This document shows, piece after piece, positions 37,826-45,541 of a DNA stretch of 64,000 nucleotides (its first letter is position 1; each line of letters opens with the position of its first letter). The notes beneath the pieces are model-generated. The model ran no database searches, had not been told where the DNA came from, and was given only the letters and a program-made list of their open reading frames with translations. The translations under genes and the position numbers were made by a program. This stretch comes from JABFRJ01 sp031374735 (lineage in GTDB: Bacteria; Pseudomonadota; Alphaproteobacteria; Rhizobiales; Hyphomicrobiaceae), in assembly GCA_031374735.1 (NCBI GenBank), contig JANMGQ010000004.1, forward strand, positions 23,111-87,110. Reading direction: 5' to 3'.

Positions 37826-37853
37826 TCCCAAGTTCGGGTCCCAAGTTCGGGTC
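37826..37853. repeat. 13-nt tandem duplication (2), in the lexA leader
   Basis: TCCCAAGTTCGGG at 37826-37838 and 37839-37851. Non-coding, between the lexA start and its operator. Each unit contains AGTTCGGG, so it also repeats a GTTC half-site (the two GTTC are 13 nt apart, not the operator spacing of 11). Confidence 0.85.
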
Positions 37854-37927
37854 TACATGCCGGGCGTTCTACGTGTTCTGCGATACACGCCGCGTTGTTC
37901 TGGGGACCTACCAAGAACACCTAACCA

Positions 37928-37942
37928 GTTCCGCCGATGTTC
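37928..37942 (-). promoter_or_regulatory. LexA operator (SOS box)
   Basis: GTTC CGCCGAT GTTC: two direct GTTC repeats separated by 7 nt, the established alphaproteobacterial (Rhizobiales) LexA site. It lies between the moeA stop (37985) and the lexA start (37756), upstream of lexA on its strand. Confidence 0.8.
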
Positions 37943-37984
37943 CGCAAGTGTTTTTTAACACTCGCGCGTGCAACTTGTGCGGTG

Positions 37985-39208
37985 TCACATGTCGAGCGGC
38001 AGGATCGACACCTGTGCGCCAGCAGGCAAAGCGGGAGCGCCGATCGGTCTGACAACGAGCACATCGGCCTCGGCCAATGGCGCGAGCAGTGATGAATCCT
38101 GTGAGCGCACCGGCGTGATTTCGCTTTGGCCGTCGGCGCCGATGCGCCGTATCGCACGCATATAGTGCGCGCGCGGACCATTGGCCGCGAGAGCAACTGT
38201 CGTCCGGGCGGTTTCGGTGCCGCGCGGCTCGGGATCGAGACCGAGCAGGGCACGAATCAAAGGCACCAGGAACAGGCGCGCCGTAACCAAAGAGGACACG
38301 GGATTGCCCGGCAGACCAAGCACGCGCTGCGCGCCGAGCCGCCCAAACATCAGCGGCTTGCCGGGCCGCATGGCAATCTTCCAGAAGCCGAGCGACATCC
38401 CCATGTCGCGCAGCACAGGCCCGACAAGATCGTGATCGCCAACCGACGCGCCACCGAGCGTGACGATAATGTCGGCTGCACTGGCCCGTGAGAGGTGCGC
38501 GGTCAGACTGGCACGCGTATCCCTGGCAATGCCGAGAAACACCGGTGCGCCGCCCGCAGCCGCCACCATGGCTGCGATCCCATAGGGGTTCGAGCAGACG
38601 ATCTGATCCGCTCGCGACGCTTCTCCCGGCAGCACCAGCTCGTCACCTGTCGCAAGGATCGCGACGCGCGGCGGCCGGCGCACGGGCAATGCCGGATGCC
38701 CCATCGCAGCGGCCAGCGTGACATCGCGCACGCTGAGTTTGTGGTTCGCTACGAGCAGCCTGTCACCGAACGCAAAATCGCCCCCGCGCAAACGCACATG
38801 CTCCGCATCCGGACGGCCATCGAGGATGTGAACAACATCGCCCTCGCGCCGCGTGTTTTCCTGGATGACAATGGCGTCCGCCCCCTTTGGGATCGGTGCG
38901 CCCGTGAAGATGCGCACGGCTTCACCCGCGTGCACGTGTCCTTGGAACGCGTGACCAGCCGCGGCCTCACCGAGGACCCGCAAAACCGACGGCAAAGCCG
39001 ATACATCGGCGGTCCGCACCGCGTAACCGTCCATGGCGGATGCATTGAACGGCGGCTGCGTCAGGAGCGCTGCAACAGGCGCCGCGAGCACGCGACCGGC
39101 TGCCGCGAACAGATCAGCATGTTCGACGTCGGCGATTGGCGTCACACCATCGAGAACGGCCTCAAGCGCGGCGTCGACGGTCAGGGCGGGTTTGGATGTT
39201 GGGACCAT
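37985..39208 (-). CDS. moeA: molybdopterin molybdenumtransferase
   Basis: Inserts molybdate into adenylylated molybdopterin. 407 residues from the ATG at 39208 (MVPTSKPALTVDAALEAVLDGV). Seen: LTQPPFNASAMDGYAVR, IFTGAPIPKGADAIVIQE, the MogA-like core ILATGDELVLPGEA...CSNPYGIAAMVAAAGG, TLGGASVGDHDLVGPVL, and RPGKPLMFGRLGAQRVLGLPGNPVSSLV. Complete domain set. Upstream lies a dead IS4 transposase rather than the moaC often found there. Confidence 0.95.
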   Translation of the reverse strand: MVPTSKPALTVDAALEAVLDGVTPIADVEHADLFAAAGRVLAAPVAALLTQPPFNASAMDGYAVRTADVSALPSVLRVLGEAAAGHAFQGHVHAGEAVRIFTGAPIPKGADAIVIQENTRREGDVVHILDGRPDAEHVRLRGGDFAFGDRLLVANHKLSVRDVTLAAAMGHPALPVRRPPRVAILATGDELVLPGEASRADQIVCSNPYGIAAMVAAAGGAPVFLGIARDTRASLTAHLSRASAADIIVTLGGASVGDHDLVGPVLRDMGMSLGFWKIAMRPGKPLMFGRLGAQRVLGLPGNPVSSLVTARLFLVPLIRALLGLDPEPRGTETARTTVALAANGPRAHYMRAIRRIGADGQSEITPVRSQDSSLLAPLAEADVLVVRPIGAPALPAGAQVSILPLDM

Positions 39209-39284
39209 GTCCCACAGGTAGCGCAAGCGTTTCGCCCTGGGGAGACCCAAACGCGCGGGTTGCGATCATGTCGACCACATGCAG

Positions 39285-39691
39285 CCGTGAACCGCCCGGC
39301 CAATCTGGCAGCCGGCGGGCTTGCAGCCAGCGTGCGCATCCTGCAGTTGGTCGATGCACGTGATGGCTCGACGCGGCCGGCGACGGACGTGATCGCGGCC
39401 GACGCGGCCGACGCTGTGGCCGCGATCGGGGCGGGCCTCGAAGGCGGAACCAAGCGACAGCAGAACCCTTGGGTGCCCGGCTCGCTGGCGTGACTCGCTG
39501 GCGTGGCTCGCTTGGGTCGTGGCGCGGCTCGGCGGCTGGAACTGCTCCTATCGCCCGCCCGGCCCAAGACGATGGCCGACGGCTGGCGCCGCCTCGCCGA
39601 CCGCCTCGAAGGCTTCGCCGCCGCAGCCTCTCATCGCAGAAACTCGCTCAACACAATAACAGCACGCCGGGGAAGGACGTGAAATGTGTGA
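39285..39691 (+). pseudogene. IS4-family transposase remnant (C-terminal part, two frameshifts)
   Basis: Frame 1 (about 39290-39492) reads RPANLAAGGLAASVRILQLVDARDGSTRPATD, then AIGAGLEGGTKRQQNPWVPGSLA and a stop. Removing one unit of the 13-nt tandem duplication at 39481-39506 restores GSLAWLAWVVARLGGWNCSYRPPGP, and a further 1-nt loss near 39571 separates it from KTMADGWRRLADRLEGFAAA, which ends at about 39690. The ANLATA...RILQLVHARDG, LEGxTxRQxNPxxxGSLAW and RLGGW...KPPGPKTMxxGWxRL blocks belong to IS4/Tn5-type transposase C-termini. The N-terminal catalytic DD part and terminal inverted repeats are not seen. It overlaps no intact gene. Confidence 0.8.
39481..39506. repeat. 13-nt tandem duplication (3), inside the dead transposase
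   Basis: CTCGCTGGCGTGA (39481-39493) and CTCGCTGGCGTGG (39494-39506). One unit is in excess relative to the protein frame: the duplication creates the TGA stop and shifts the frame by +1. Confidence 0.9.
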
Positions 39692-39702
39692 ATCCGGTAG
39701 CC

Positions 39703-39725
39703 TTCACGGGGAGAGGGTGCAATTC
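39703..39725. repeat. REP half-element
   Basis: CTTCACGGGGAGAGGGTGCAA: only the ACGGGGAGAGGG arm of the REP family, lying between the IS4 remnant and msrA. The partner arm is missing. Confidence 0.55.
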
Positions 39726-39759
39726 CGCGTTCTCCTGATTGCCCGTGCGCCGCCTGGCC

Positions 39760-40404
39760 TCAGGCCTTGACGCCGATCGGACAGGACACGCCGGTGCCGC
39801 CGAGCCCGCAATAGCCGTGCGGCACCTTCGCCAGGTATTGCTGGTGATAGTCTTCGGCGTAGTAGAACTCGGGCGCATCAAGGATCTCGGTAGTGATCGG
39901 GCCGAATCCGGCGGCCGACAGGCGAGCCTGGAACATCTCTTTCGACGCAATGGCCTCGGCCTTCTGCGCGGCCGTTGTGGTGTAGATGCCTGAGCGATAC
40001 TGCGTACCGACGTCGTTGCCCTGGCGCATGCCCTGTGTGGGGTCGTGGCTTTCCCAGAAGGTTTTCAGCACGGCGCCAAGCGACGCGGCTTTCGGATCGT
40101 AGGCAATCAGCACGGTTTCGTTGTGGCCGGTGCGACCGGAGCAGACTTCGTCATAGGTCGGGTTCGGGGTGAAGCCGGCCTGATAGCCGACGGCTGTCAT
40201 GACGATACCCTTCGGCATTTCCCAGAATTTGCGCTCGGCGCCCCAGAAGCAGCCCATGCCGACGTAGATCGTTTCGGTGCCCGCAGGCAGCGGCCCCTTG
40301 AGCGGACGCTTGAACACGTCATGGCTGGCCGCAGTGGCAATGGCCTGCGGGCGGCCGGGCAGCGCGGCTGTGGCTGCGGGCATCTCGGCTTTCTTGCGGA
40401 ACAT
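39760..40404 (-). CDS. msrA: peptide-methionine (S)-S-oxide reductase
   Basis: Repairs oxidised methionine in proteins. About 214 residues from the ATG at 40404. Active-site GMGCFWGAERKFW with catalytic Cys, TAVGYQAGFTPNPTYDEVCSGRTGHNE and the C-terminal HQQYLAKVPHGYCGLGGTGVSCP that supplies recycling Cys residues. The N-terminal 40 residues form an extra leader without a clear signal peptide. It is divergent from the next gene. Confidence 0.94.
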   Translation of the reverse strand: MFRKKAEMPAATAALPGRPQAIATAASHDVFKRPLKGPLPAGTETIYVGMGCFWGAERKFWEMPKGIVMTAVGYQAGFTPNPTYDEVCSGRTGHNETVLIAYDPKAASLGAVLKTFWESHDPTQGMRQGNDVGTQYRSGIYTTTAAQKAEAIASKEMFQARLSAAGFGPITTEILDAPEFYYAEDYHQQYLAKVPHGYCGLGGTGVSCPIGVKA

Positions 40405-40519
40405 GAACACGGGTGATCCCTATCGAACGCGTTAACACCTTGCCAAGCGCAGTTGGCGGTGGTCCTGATATAGGACGTTTCGTGGCTGCTGCCATCAGCG
40501 GGCGGATCACGAGACGCCA

Positions 40520-41356
40520 ATGGGCGATCACGATTTTGCGGAGGCGATGATGGCTGAGGCGAGCGAACGGCAGGTCTGGAGCAGCGGCGGGGTGCGGCGC
40601 ATCGTGTTGGCCTTCGCGTTTCTCTTGCTGCTGCCGTTCTATGCGAGCCTCGGGCCGATGTTGTTTCAGCGCATCTCGCGCGGCCTGGTCGGAGACACCA
40701 TCGCGTTGGCTCTGCTCGGCTTGGTCTTCACGGCTCTGATGGCTCTCTTGCTGCAGCAGCTCATTCACGCCGTGCGCACGCGCGTCGTTGTCGATGGGCG
40801 GGCAACGCGGCTTACCGTGCCGCAGGCAGGCCAGCGCGGGCCGTTTTTCATGTTCAACTATCAGTCGAAAGAGATCCCCCATGCGGACGTCGCTGCAGTC
40901 GAAACCCGCAGCGAGGTCTACGGCGGCTCGCTTGCCCCTGTGCTGCTAAAGTCGACGCGTCTGACCACCAAGGACGGCACGCACGTCGTGCTTGGCTACA
41001 CGAACGCCAACGATCAGGAGGACCAGATCCCGTTTCCCGCCATCGGAGCCGAGATCGCCAAGCGCGCTGGTGTACCCGTCAAGGATCACGGCGTGGTGCG
41101 CCGTTCTGTCCAAAGCCGCGTTCTCGGCGTGGCCTCGACGGCAAGCGAAAACACGGCTTTGCCCGAGGCCGAGATCGCCGCCATCAACACCTCGCACACG
41201 CGCAATCTGCGTTTGCTGGTAGCAGCCCTGGCGCTGCTTGTGGTGGGGGGCATCACCCTCGACTTTCTGACCGCTTCACGCACCAGCTTCGCCGAGATGG
41301 GCGCGGGCTTGAGCAAGGCGGCCCCGGAAAACCCGGCACCAGCTAAAAAGAAATAA
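40520..41356 (+). CDS. three-helix membrane protein, unknown function
   Basis: 278 residues. Two transmembrane helices near the N-terminus (about 27-48 and 60-82), a soluble domain of about 130 residues including FMFNYQSKEIPHADVAAVETR (a PH-like/DUF membrane domain pattern of strands), then a final helix near 235-255. An acidic/Lys-rich tail ends APAKKK. Function unknown. Confidence 0.65.
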   Translation: MGDHDFAEAMMAEASERQVWSSGGVRRIVLAFAFLLLLPFYASLGPMLFQRISRGLVGDTIALALLGLVFTALMALLLQQLIHAVRTRVVVDGRATRLTVPQAGQRGPFFMFNYQSKEIPHADVAAVETRSEVYGGSLAPVLLKSTRLTTKDGTHVVLGYTNANDQEDQIPFPAIGAEIAKRAGVPVKDHGVVRRSVQSRVLGVASTASENTALPEAEIAAINTSHTRNLRLLVAALALLVVGGITLDFLTASRTSFAEMGAGLSKAAPENPAPAKKK

Positions 41357-41443
41357 CACGCAAGCGTTTCAGATGCGGTGTTGACAGCGCGACGGCTGGT
41401 GGTGAAATAGGTAGTATGCTCACCAAATCCGAGGCTATGGCTC

Positions 41444-42691
41444 ATGCAGCGTCCGGCAGCCCGCTTTGACACCGCTGCGTCGGCTTCAGCCACGGCGGCG
41501 GATTTTGATATCCGTCATTTGCCTGCGACCTTCTATGACAATCCGTATCCGACCTATCATGCCCTGCGCGACCATAGCCCGATCCGCCGCATCGGGCCGG
41601 ACACTTGGCTGCTGACGCGCTATGCCGACATCGTCACGGTCTACAAGGATGCGAAAACGTTTTCGTCTGACAAGAAAGCTGAGTTCAAGCCAAAATTTGG
41701 CGATGGCCTGCTGTACGAGCACCACACCACGAGCCTGATCTTCAACGACCCACCGCTCCACACGCGCGTGCGCAAGATCATTGCCGGTGCGCTCAATCCT
41801 CGCGCTGTGGCTGATCTCGAAGCGCCCATGGCCGCCATGGTCGACGGCCTGCTGGACGCCATGGAACAGAAGGGCGATGCCGATGTTATAAGTGATCTGG
41901 CCGCCGCCGTGCCGATCGAAGTGATCGGCAATCTGCTGGCGATCCCGCATGAGGCGCGCGGGCCGCTGCGGGATTGGTCACTGGCCATTCTCGGGGCGCT
42001 GGAACCGGCGCCGGACGCAGGTCTGCTGGCAGCGGGCGAAAAAGCGGTTGAGGAATTCCTGGCGTACCTGCGCATTCTGGTCGCCGACCGGCGCAAGACG
42101 CCTGGCAATCCCGAGCGCGATGTGCTGACCCGTCTCATCCAGGGCGAGCAAGGCGGCGAAAAGCTGTCCGAGGCAGAGCTGCTACAGAACTGCATTTTCA
42201 TTCTCAACGCCGGCCATGAGACGACGACAAACCTGATCGGCAACGGCCTCTACGCCTTGCTCGAATGGCCCGAGGAGCGGGCGCGGTTGATTGCCAATCC
42301 GCAGCTCATACATTCAGCGGTGGAGGAGTTCCTGCGCTTCGACAGCCCCGTTCAGCTCGGCAACCGTCAGACCACAGCCGACGTCACCGTTGCCGGCCAG
42401 ATTATTCCAGCTGGTCACTTCATCACGATCTGCATCGGGGCGGCCAATCGCGATCCCGACGTGTTCGCCGATCCGGACCGACTGGACGTCGCACGCGCTG
42501 GCAATCGCCATCTCGCCTTTGCCTCAGGCGTCCACGTGTGCGTCGGGCTTGCCATTGCGCGGATGGAGGGGCGCGTGACCGTGCAGCGGTTTCTGCAGCG
42601 CTTTCCGAACTATCGGCTATCGCGCGCCCCGGTCCGCGGCGGCCGTGCGCGCTTCCGCGGATTTCTCGAGTTGCCTGTGACGTTGGGCTGA
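41444..42691 (+). CDS. cytochrome P450
   Basis: 415 residues, soluble class I bacterial P450. Seen: I-helix oxygen-activation motif LNAGHETTTNLI, K-helix ExxR in VEEFLRFDSP, and heme-ligand loop FASGVHVCVGLAIARMEG with the axial Cys. No ferredoxin or reductase gene is adjacent, so electrons come from elsewhere in the genome. Hydroxylates an unidentified hydrophobic substrate. Confidence 0.95.
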   Translation: MQRPAARFDTAASASATAADFDIRHLPATFYDNPYPTYHALRDHSPIRRIGPDTWLLTRYADIVTVYKDAKTFSSDKKAEFKPKFGDGLLYEHHTTSLIFNDPPLHTRVRKIIAGALNPRAVADLEAPMAAMVDGLLDAMEQKGDADVISDLAAAVPIEVIGNLLAIPHEARGPLRDWSLAILGALEPAPDAGLLAAGEKAVEEFLAYLRILVADRRKTPGNPERDVLTRLIQGEQGGEKLSEAELLQNCIFILNAGHETTTNLIGNGLYALLEWPEERARLIANPQLIHSAVEEFLRFDSPVQLGNRQTTADVTVAGQIIPAGHFITICIGAANRDPDVFADPDRLDVARAGNRHLAFASGVHVCVGLAIARMEGRVTVQRFLQRFPNYRLSRAPVRGGRARFRGFLELPVTLG

Positions 42692-42771
42692 CGCGCTCAG
42701 ACGTCGCGTCGGCTTTATTGCTCGGCTATTTTTGTAGAAGTCGTGGGCGCGGCGGCGTCGCCCGTAGCGGT

Positions 42772-42797
42772 CTCGACACCCTCACTCGACACCCTCA
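42772..42797. repeat. 13-nt tandem duplication (4)
   Basis: CTCGACACCCTCA twice in a row (42772-42784, 42785-42797), directly before the left end of the MITE-like element at 42800. Confidence 0.9.
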
Positions 42798-42799
42798 AC

Positions 42800-42938
42800 T
42801 GTCATGGCCGGGCTTGTCCCGGCCACCTATCACGCAACACGCGCGGCGGTGTTCCGTAGTGTTGAGACGTCTCAACGGCCTGCCACCAGCTGCGTGCGCC
42901 GCGCGATGGGTGGCCGGCACGAACGGCCGGCCATGACA
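42800..42938. mobile_element. 139-bp MITE-like element with 12-bp terminal inverted repeats
   Basis: Left end TGTCATGGCCGG (42800-42811) is the exact reverse complement of the right end CCGGCCATGACA (42927-42938). Inner sequence contains GGGCTTGTCCCGGCCACC and GGTGGCCGGCACGAACGGCC, so longer imperfect pairing follows. The class (TCATGGCCGGGCTTGTCCCGGCCA...) is familiar from Bradyrhizobiaceae-type genomes. No frame is coding. A target duplication was not found, and a 13-nt tandem repeat abuts the left end. Confidence 0.7.
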
Positions 42939-42977
42939 GGGGGTTGTGGCCTCATCACATGCAGCCCAGCCAGCTCG

Positions 42978-44000
42978 CTACGCCCCGATGCCCTTGTTCA
43001 CGAATTCGAGGCTATAGGCTTTCTTATAGTCGATACCGGCCGGGAACGCGCCCGCCGCGGCCATGGTGTCGTAGAAGTTCTTCCAGCGCGCGTCGGTCAT
43101 GGCGCCGATGCCGAGCTTGTCGGCGTCACCTGACTTGACGATGCCGTTCTCGTTCATGACCTTGATCGCGTAGTCGATCTTGTCCTGGGTCATGTCGGGG
43201 TTGGCCTTCTTGATCAGGTCGTTGGCGGCCGCGTTGGCTGGTGTCGCCTTCATGTACTCGGCCCAGCCTTTGAGCGTCGCATCGGTGAAGCGCTGCACGA
43301 CGTCTTTCTTCTCGGTGACCAGCTTGCGCGAGGTGGTCAGCGTCGTGTTGTAGTTGTCGAAGCCGTAGTCGGCGATCAAATGCACAACCGGCTTGATGCC
43401 GGCCTCCTTCTCGATGGCGTACGGTTCTGATGACAGGAAGCCCTGCTGAGAGATTTGTTTGTCGGCGACGAATGGCTGAACGTTGAACGTGTATGGGCGC
43501 ACCTGCTCGTCGGTGAAGCCGAACTTCGCCTTCATCCAGAGCCAATAGGACGTCCGCCCCGTGCCACCGACCAGGATCGTCTTGCCCTTCAGGTTGTCGA
43601 GTTTGTCGTGGCCGACGCCGGGATGCGAAATGATCACCTGCGGATCTTTCTGGAAGATCGAGCCGATGACCAGGAACGGCAGGTTTTCACGTGCGTAGTT
43701 GATGGCTTCGAAGCCATTCGACATGACCATGTCGACGACGCCGCCGACCAGGATCTGGCTCATGTTGAGCTGCGGACCGCCCATGCGGATGTCGGCCTCG
43801 ATGCCGGCCGCTTTATAAAGGCCGTTGGCCTGGGCGAAGTAGAAGCCGCCGTGCTCGGCCTGGGCACGCCAGTTGGTGTTGTAGGAAAACTTGTCGAGGC
43901 CCTGCGCCGTCACCTGCTTGAGGTAGGCTGGCATGGCGACGCCAGCACCGACGCCACCAAGGAGACCGAGAGCCGTGCGACGCCGAATGGTATGTGTCAT
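42978..44000 (-). CDS. ABC transporter substrate-binding protein, NMT1/SsuA-like, Tat-type signal
   Basis: 340 residues from the ATG at 44000, which has GGAGGA upstream; the frame to 44204 is an artefact. Twin-Arg leader IRRRTALGLLGG. Family features: NTNWRAQAEHGGFYFAQANGLYKAAGIEADI, the GGPQLNMSQILVGGVVDMVMSNG block and KGKTILVGGTGRTSYWLWM. Members bind pyrimidine precursors, taurine or nitrate-like ligands. No permease or ATPase gene is beside it; a MerR regulator lies directly upstream on the same strand. Confidence 0.85.
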   Translation of the reverse strand: MTHTIRRRTALGLLGGVGAGVAMPAYLKQVTAQGLDKFSYNTNWRAQAEHGGFYFAQANGLYKAAGIEADIRMGGPQLNMSQILVGGVVDMVMSNGFEAINYARENLPFLVIGSIFQKDPQVIISHPGVGHDKLDNLKGKTILVGGTGRTSYWLWMKAKFGFTDEQVRPYTFNVQPFVADKQISQQGFLSSEPYAIEKEAGIKPVVHLIADYGFDNYNTTLTTSRKLVTEKKDVVQRFTDATLKGWAEYMKATPANAAANDLIKKANPDMTQDKIDYAIKVMNENGIVKSGDADKLGIGAMTDARWKNFYDTMAAAGAFPAGIDYKKAYSLEFVNKGIGA

Positions 44001-44166
44001 GGGTTGCGATCCTCCGAATGGCCCCGATTGCCCATCTCCCGGGAGCCTGTAATTTAGCCACGACTTAGCAGGCGGCAAGCAGGCGGGAAAGCCGATCGCG
44101 GCACAACAGCCGTGCAGGGATTGATCAAAATTGAGGCGACAATTGACGCTCGCGCGCCCGCGCGCA

Positions 44167-44622
44167 TCAGGTTCGCTTGGTGATCTGCGCCAGATGCTCG
44201 GCACACTGGCCGCGGATTTGTTTGAGGTCGCGTAGAATGCGATCGATGTCGGCCCGCTTGGCCTGCAGGTCGGTCATCTGCCGGTCGACCATGTCCATTA
44301 ACAATTGCGCCTGCGCCACGTGACTGGGGTCGGCGTCATAAAGGGACAGGAACTTTTCGATCTCTTCGAGGGAAAACCCGAGATTCTTGCCGCGCAGGAT
44401 AAGAATGAGCCGTGCACGATCGCGGCGCGAATAGGCGCGCGCAACGCCCTTGCGGGCTGGACGGATCAAGCCCTTGGATTCGTAGAAGCGAATGGTGCGG
44501 GTTGTGATGCCGTGCACGGAGGCGAGTTCGCCGATGGTGAACAGACGATCAGGCGCATCCGCCATCTCGTCGTTGGCCGGCGAGGCGATCACCGGTTCTG
44601 TCGTCGCTGCACGCGAGGCCAT
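44167..44622 (-). CDS. MerR-family transcriptional regulator (short, no metal site)
   Basis: 151 residues. DNA-binding part FTIGELASVHGITTRTIRFYESKGLIRPARKGVARAYSRRD and coiled-coil dimer helix (AQLLMDMVDRQMTDLQAKRADIDRILRDLKQ). No Cys-rich metal site; a single Cys in RGQCAEHL. It precedes the ABC binding protein by 166 bp on the same strand, so it may control it. An in-frame ATG at 44565 (MADAPDRLF) would give a normal-length protein and is an alternative start. Confidence 0.88.
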   Translation of the reverse strand: MASRAATTEPVIASPANDEMADAPDRLFTIGELASVHGITTRTIRFYESKGLIRPARKGVARAYSRRDRARLILILRGKNLGFSLEEIEKFLSLYDADPSHVAQAQLLMDMVDRQMTDLQAKRADIDRILRDLKQIRGQCAEHLAQITKRT

Positions 44623-44700
44623 GTCTAATCACAGGAGTTAACTTCGTGAATGCCCTAGCACACGTCCAGGAATTGTGCGAGCGGCGGATCGCGTGCCTCG

Positions 44701-45360
44701 CTAGCCGGATAGTCGTCCTGCTAGATTCTTGAGCATCCCGGCTGTCGCGCCCCAGATGTAATGGTCGTGGTACGGCATCGCCCAATACGTGCGGACACGT
44801 CCGCGCCACTCGCGGCTGTGTTGCTGGTGGTTGGCGGGGTTCATCAGGAACGTCAGCGGAACTTCGAAAACGTTGGCGACCTCGTCGGGTTGCAACGTCA
44901 GTTCAAAGGGCGGCCGCACGAGGGCGACGACGGGCGTGATGTGGTAGCCCGTGCCGGTGCGATAGCCGTCCAGATAACCGATCGCCTCCAGATGCCGTCG
45001 GTCGAGGCCGATCTCCTCCTCAGCCTCCCGGCAGGCCGTATCAAATGGACCCGTATCCCCGGGGTCGACACGGCCGCCAGGGAAGCTGATCTGGCCGGCG
45101 TGTTTGGCCAGCGTATCCGTGCGTTGCGTCAGCAACACCGTCAGCGTTTCGCGCAGCACGATAGGCACCAGGACGGCCGCTGGCGTCGGCGCCTCCATCA
45201 CAGCCAGATCCGCCGCGAGCTCCGGATTGAGATCCCAGTCGCTGCGTCCGAGTGCCCGTGCCGAACGGGGATCGAACAGGCTGTCCGTCGGCGCCTCAAG
45301 CAAGCGCCCGACAGCGTGCGCCCGGAAACGGTCCGGCGTAAAGTCGATGTGATCCATCAT
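44701..45360 (-). CDS. NUDIX hydrolase, CoA pyrophosphatase (NudL-like)
   Basis: 219 residues. NUDIX box ISFPGGRVDPGDTGPFDTACREAEEEIGLDRR preceded by the CoA-pyrophosphatase signature LLTQRTDTLAKHAGQ. Splits CoA or oxidised CoA into phosphopantetheine and 3',5'-ADP in characterised relatives. The C-terminal PYHDHYIWGATAGMLKNLAGRL segment is the usual end. Single gene upstream of the MerR regulator. Confidence 0.9.
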   Translation of the reverse strand: MMDHIDFTPDRFRAHAVGRLLEAPTDSLFDPRSARALGRSDWDLNPELAADLAVMEAPTPAAVLVPIVLRETLTVLLTQRTDTLAKHAGQISFPGGRVDPGDTGPFDTACREAEEEIGLDRRHLEAIGYLDGYRTGTGYHITPVVALVRPPFELTLQPDEVANVFEVPLTFLMNPANHQQHSREWRGRVRTYWAMPYHDHYIWGATAGMLKNLAGRLSG

Positions 45361-45541
45361 GCGCCGCTGTTAGAACGCACTCTTGCGCTGCGAGCAAGCG
45401 TAGCTGGCCTGGCAGGTCGCCGCAGTCGCGCGCGTGTCAGCTGTGGGATCGCGAGGCGCTGGACGAGCCGGGCGTTGCCAAATCGGATGACACACGCCGC
45501 CGACTGGCTGCACCGAAGTGGAAAGTGTGACGCGGACAGCC

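Noticed and set aside
29951..39208. Molybdenum-cofactor riboswitch upstream of modA or moeA
   Set aside because: No structured leader resembling the Moco element was seen; moeA is preceded by an IS4 remnant.
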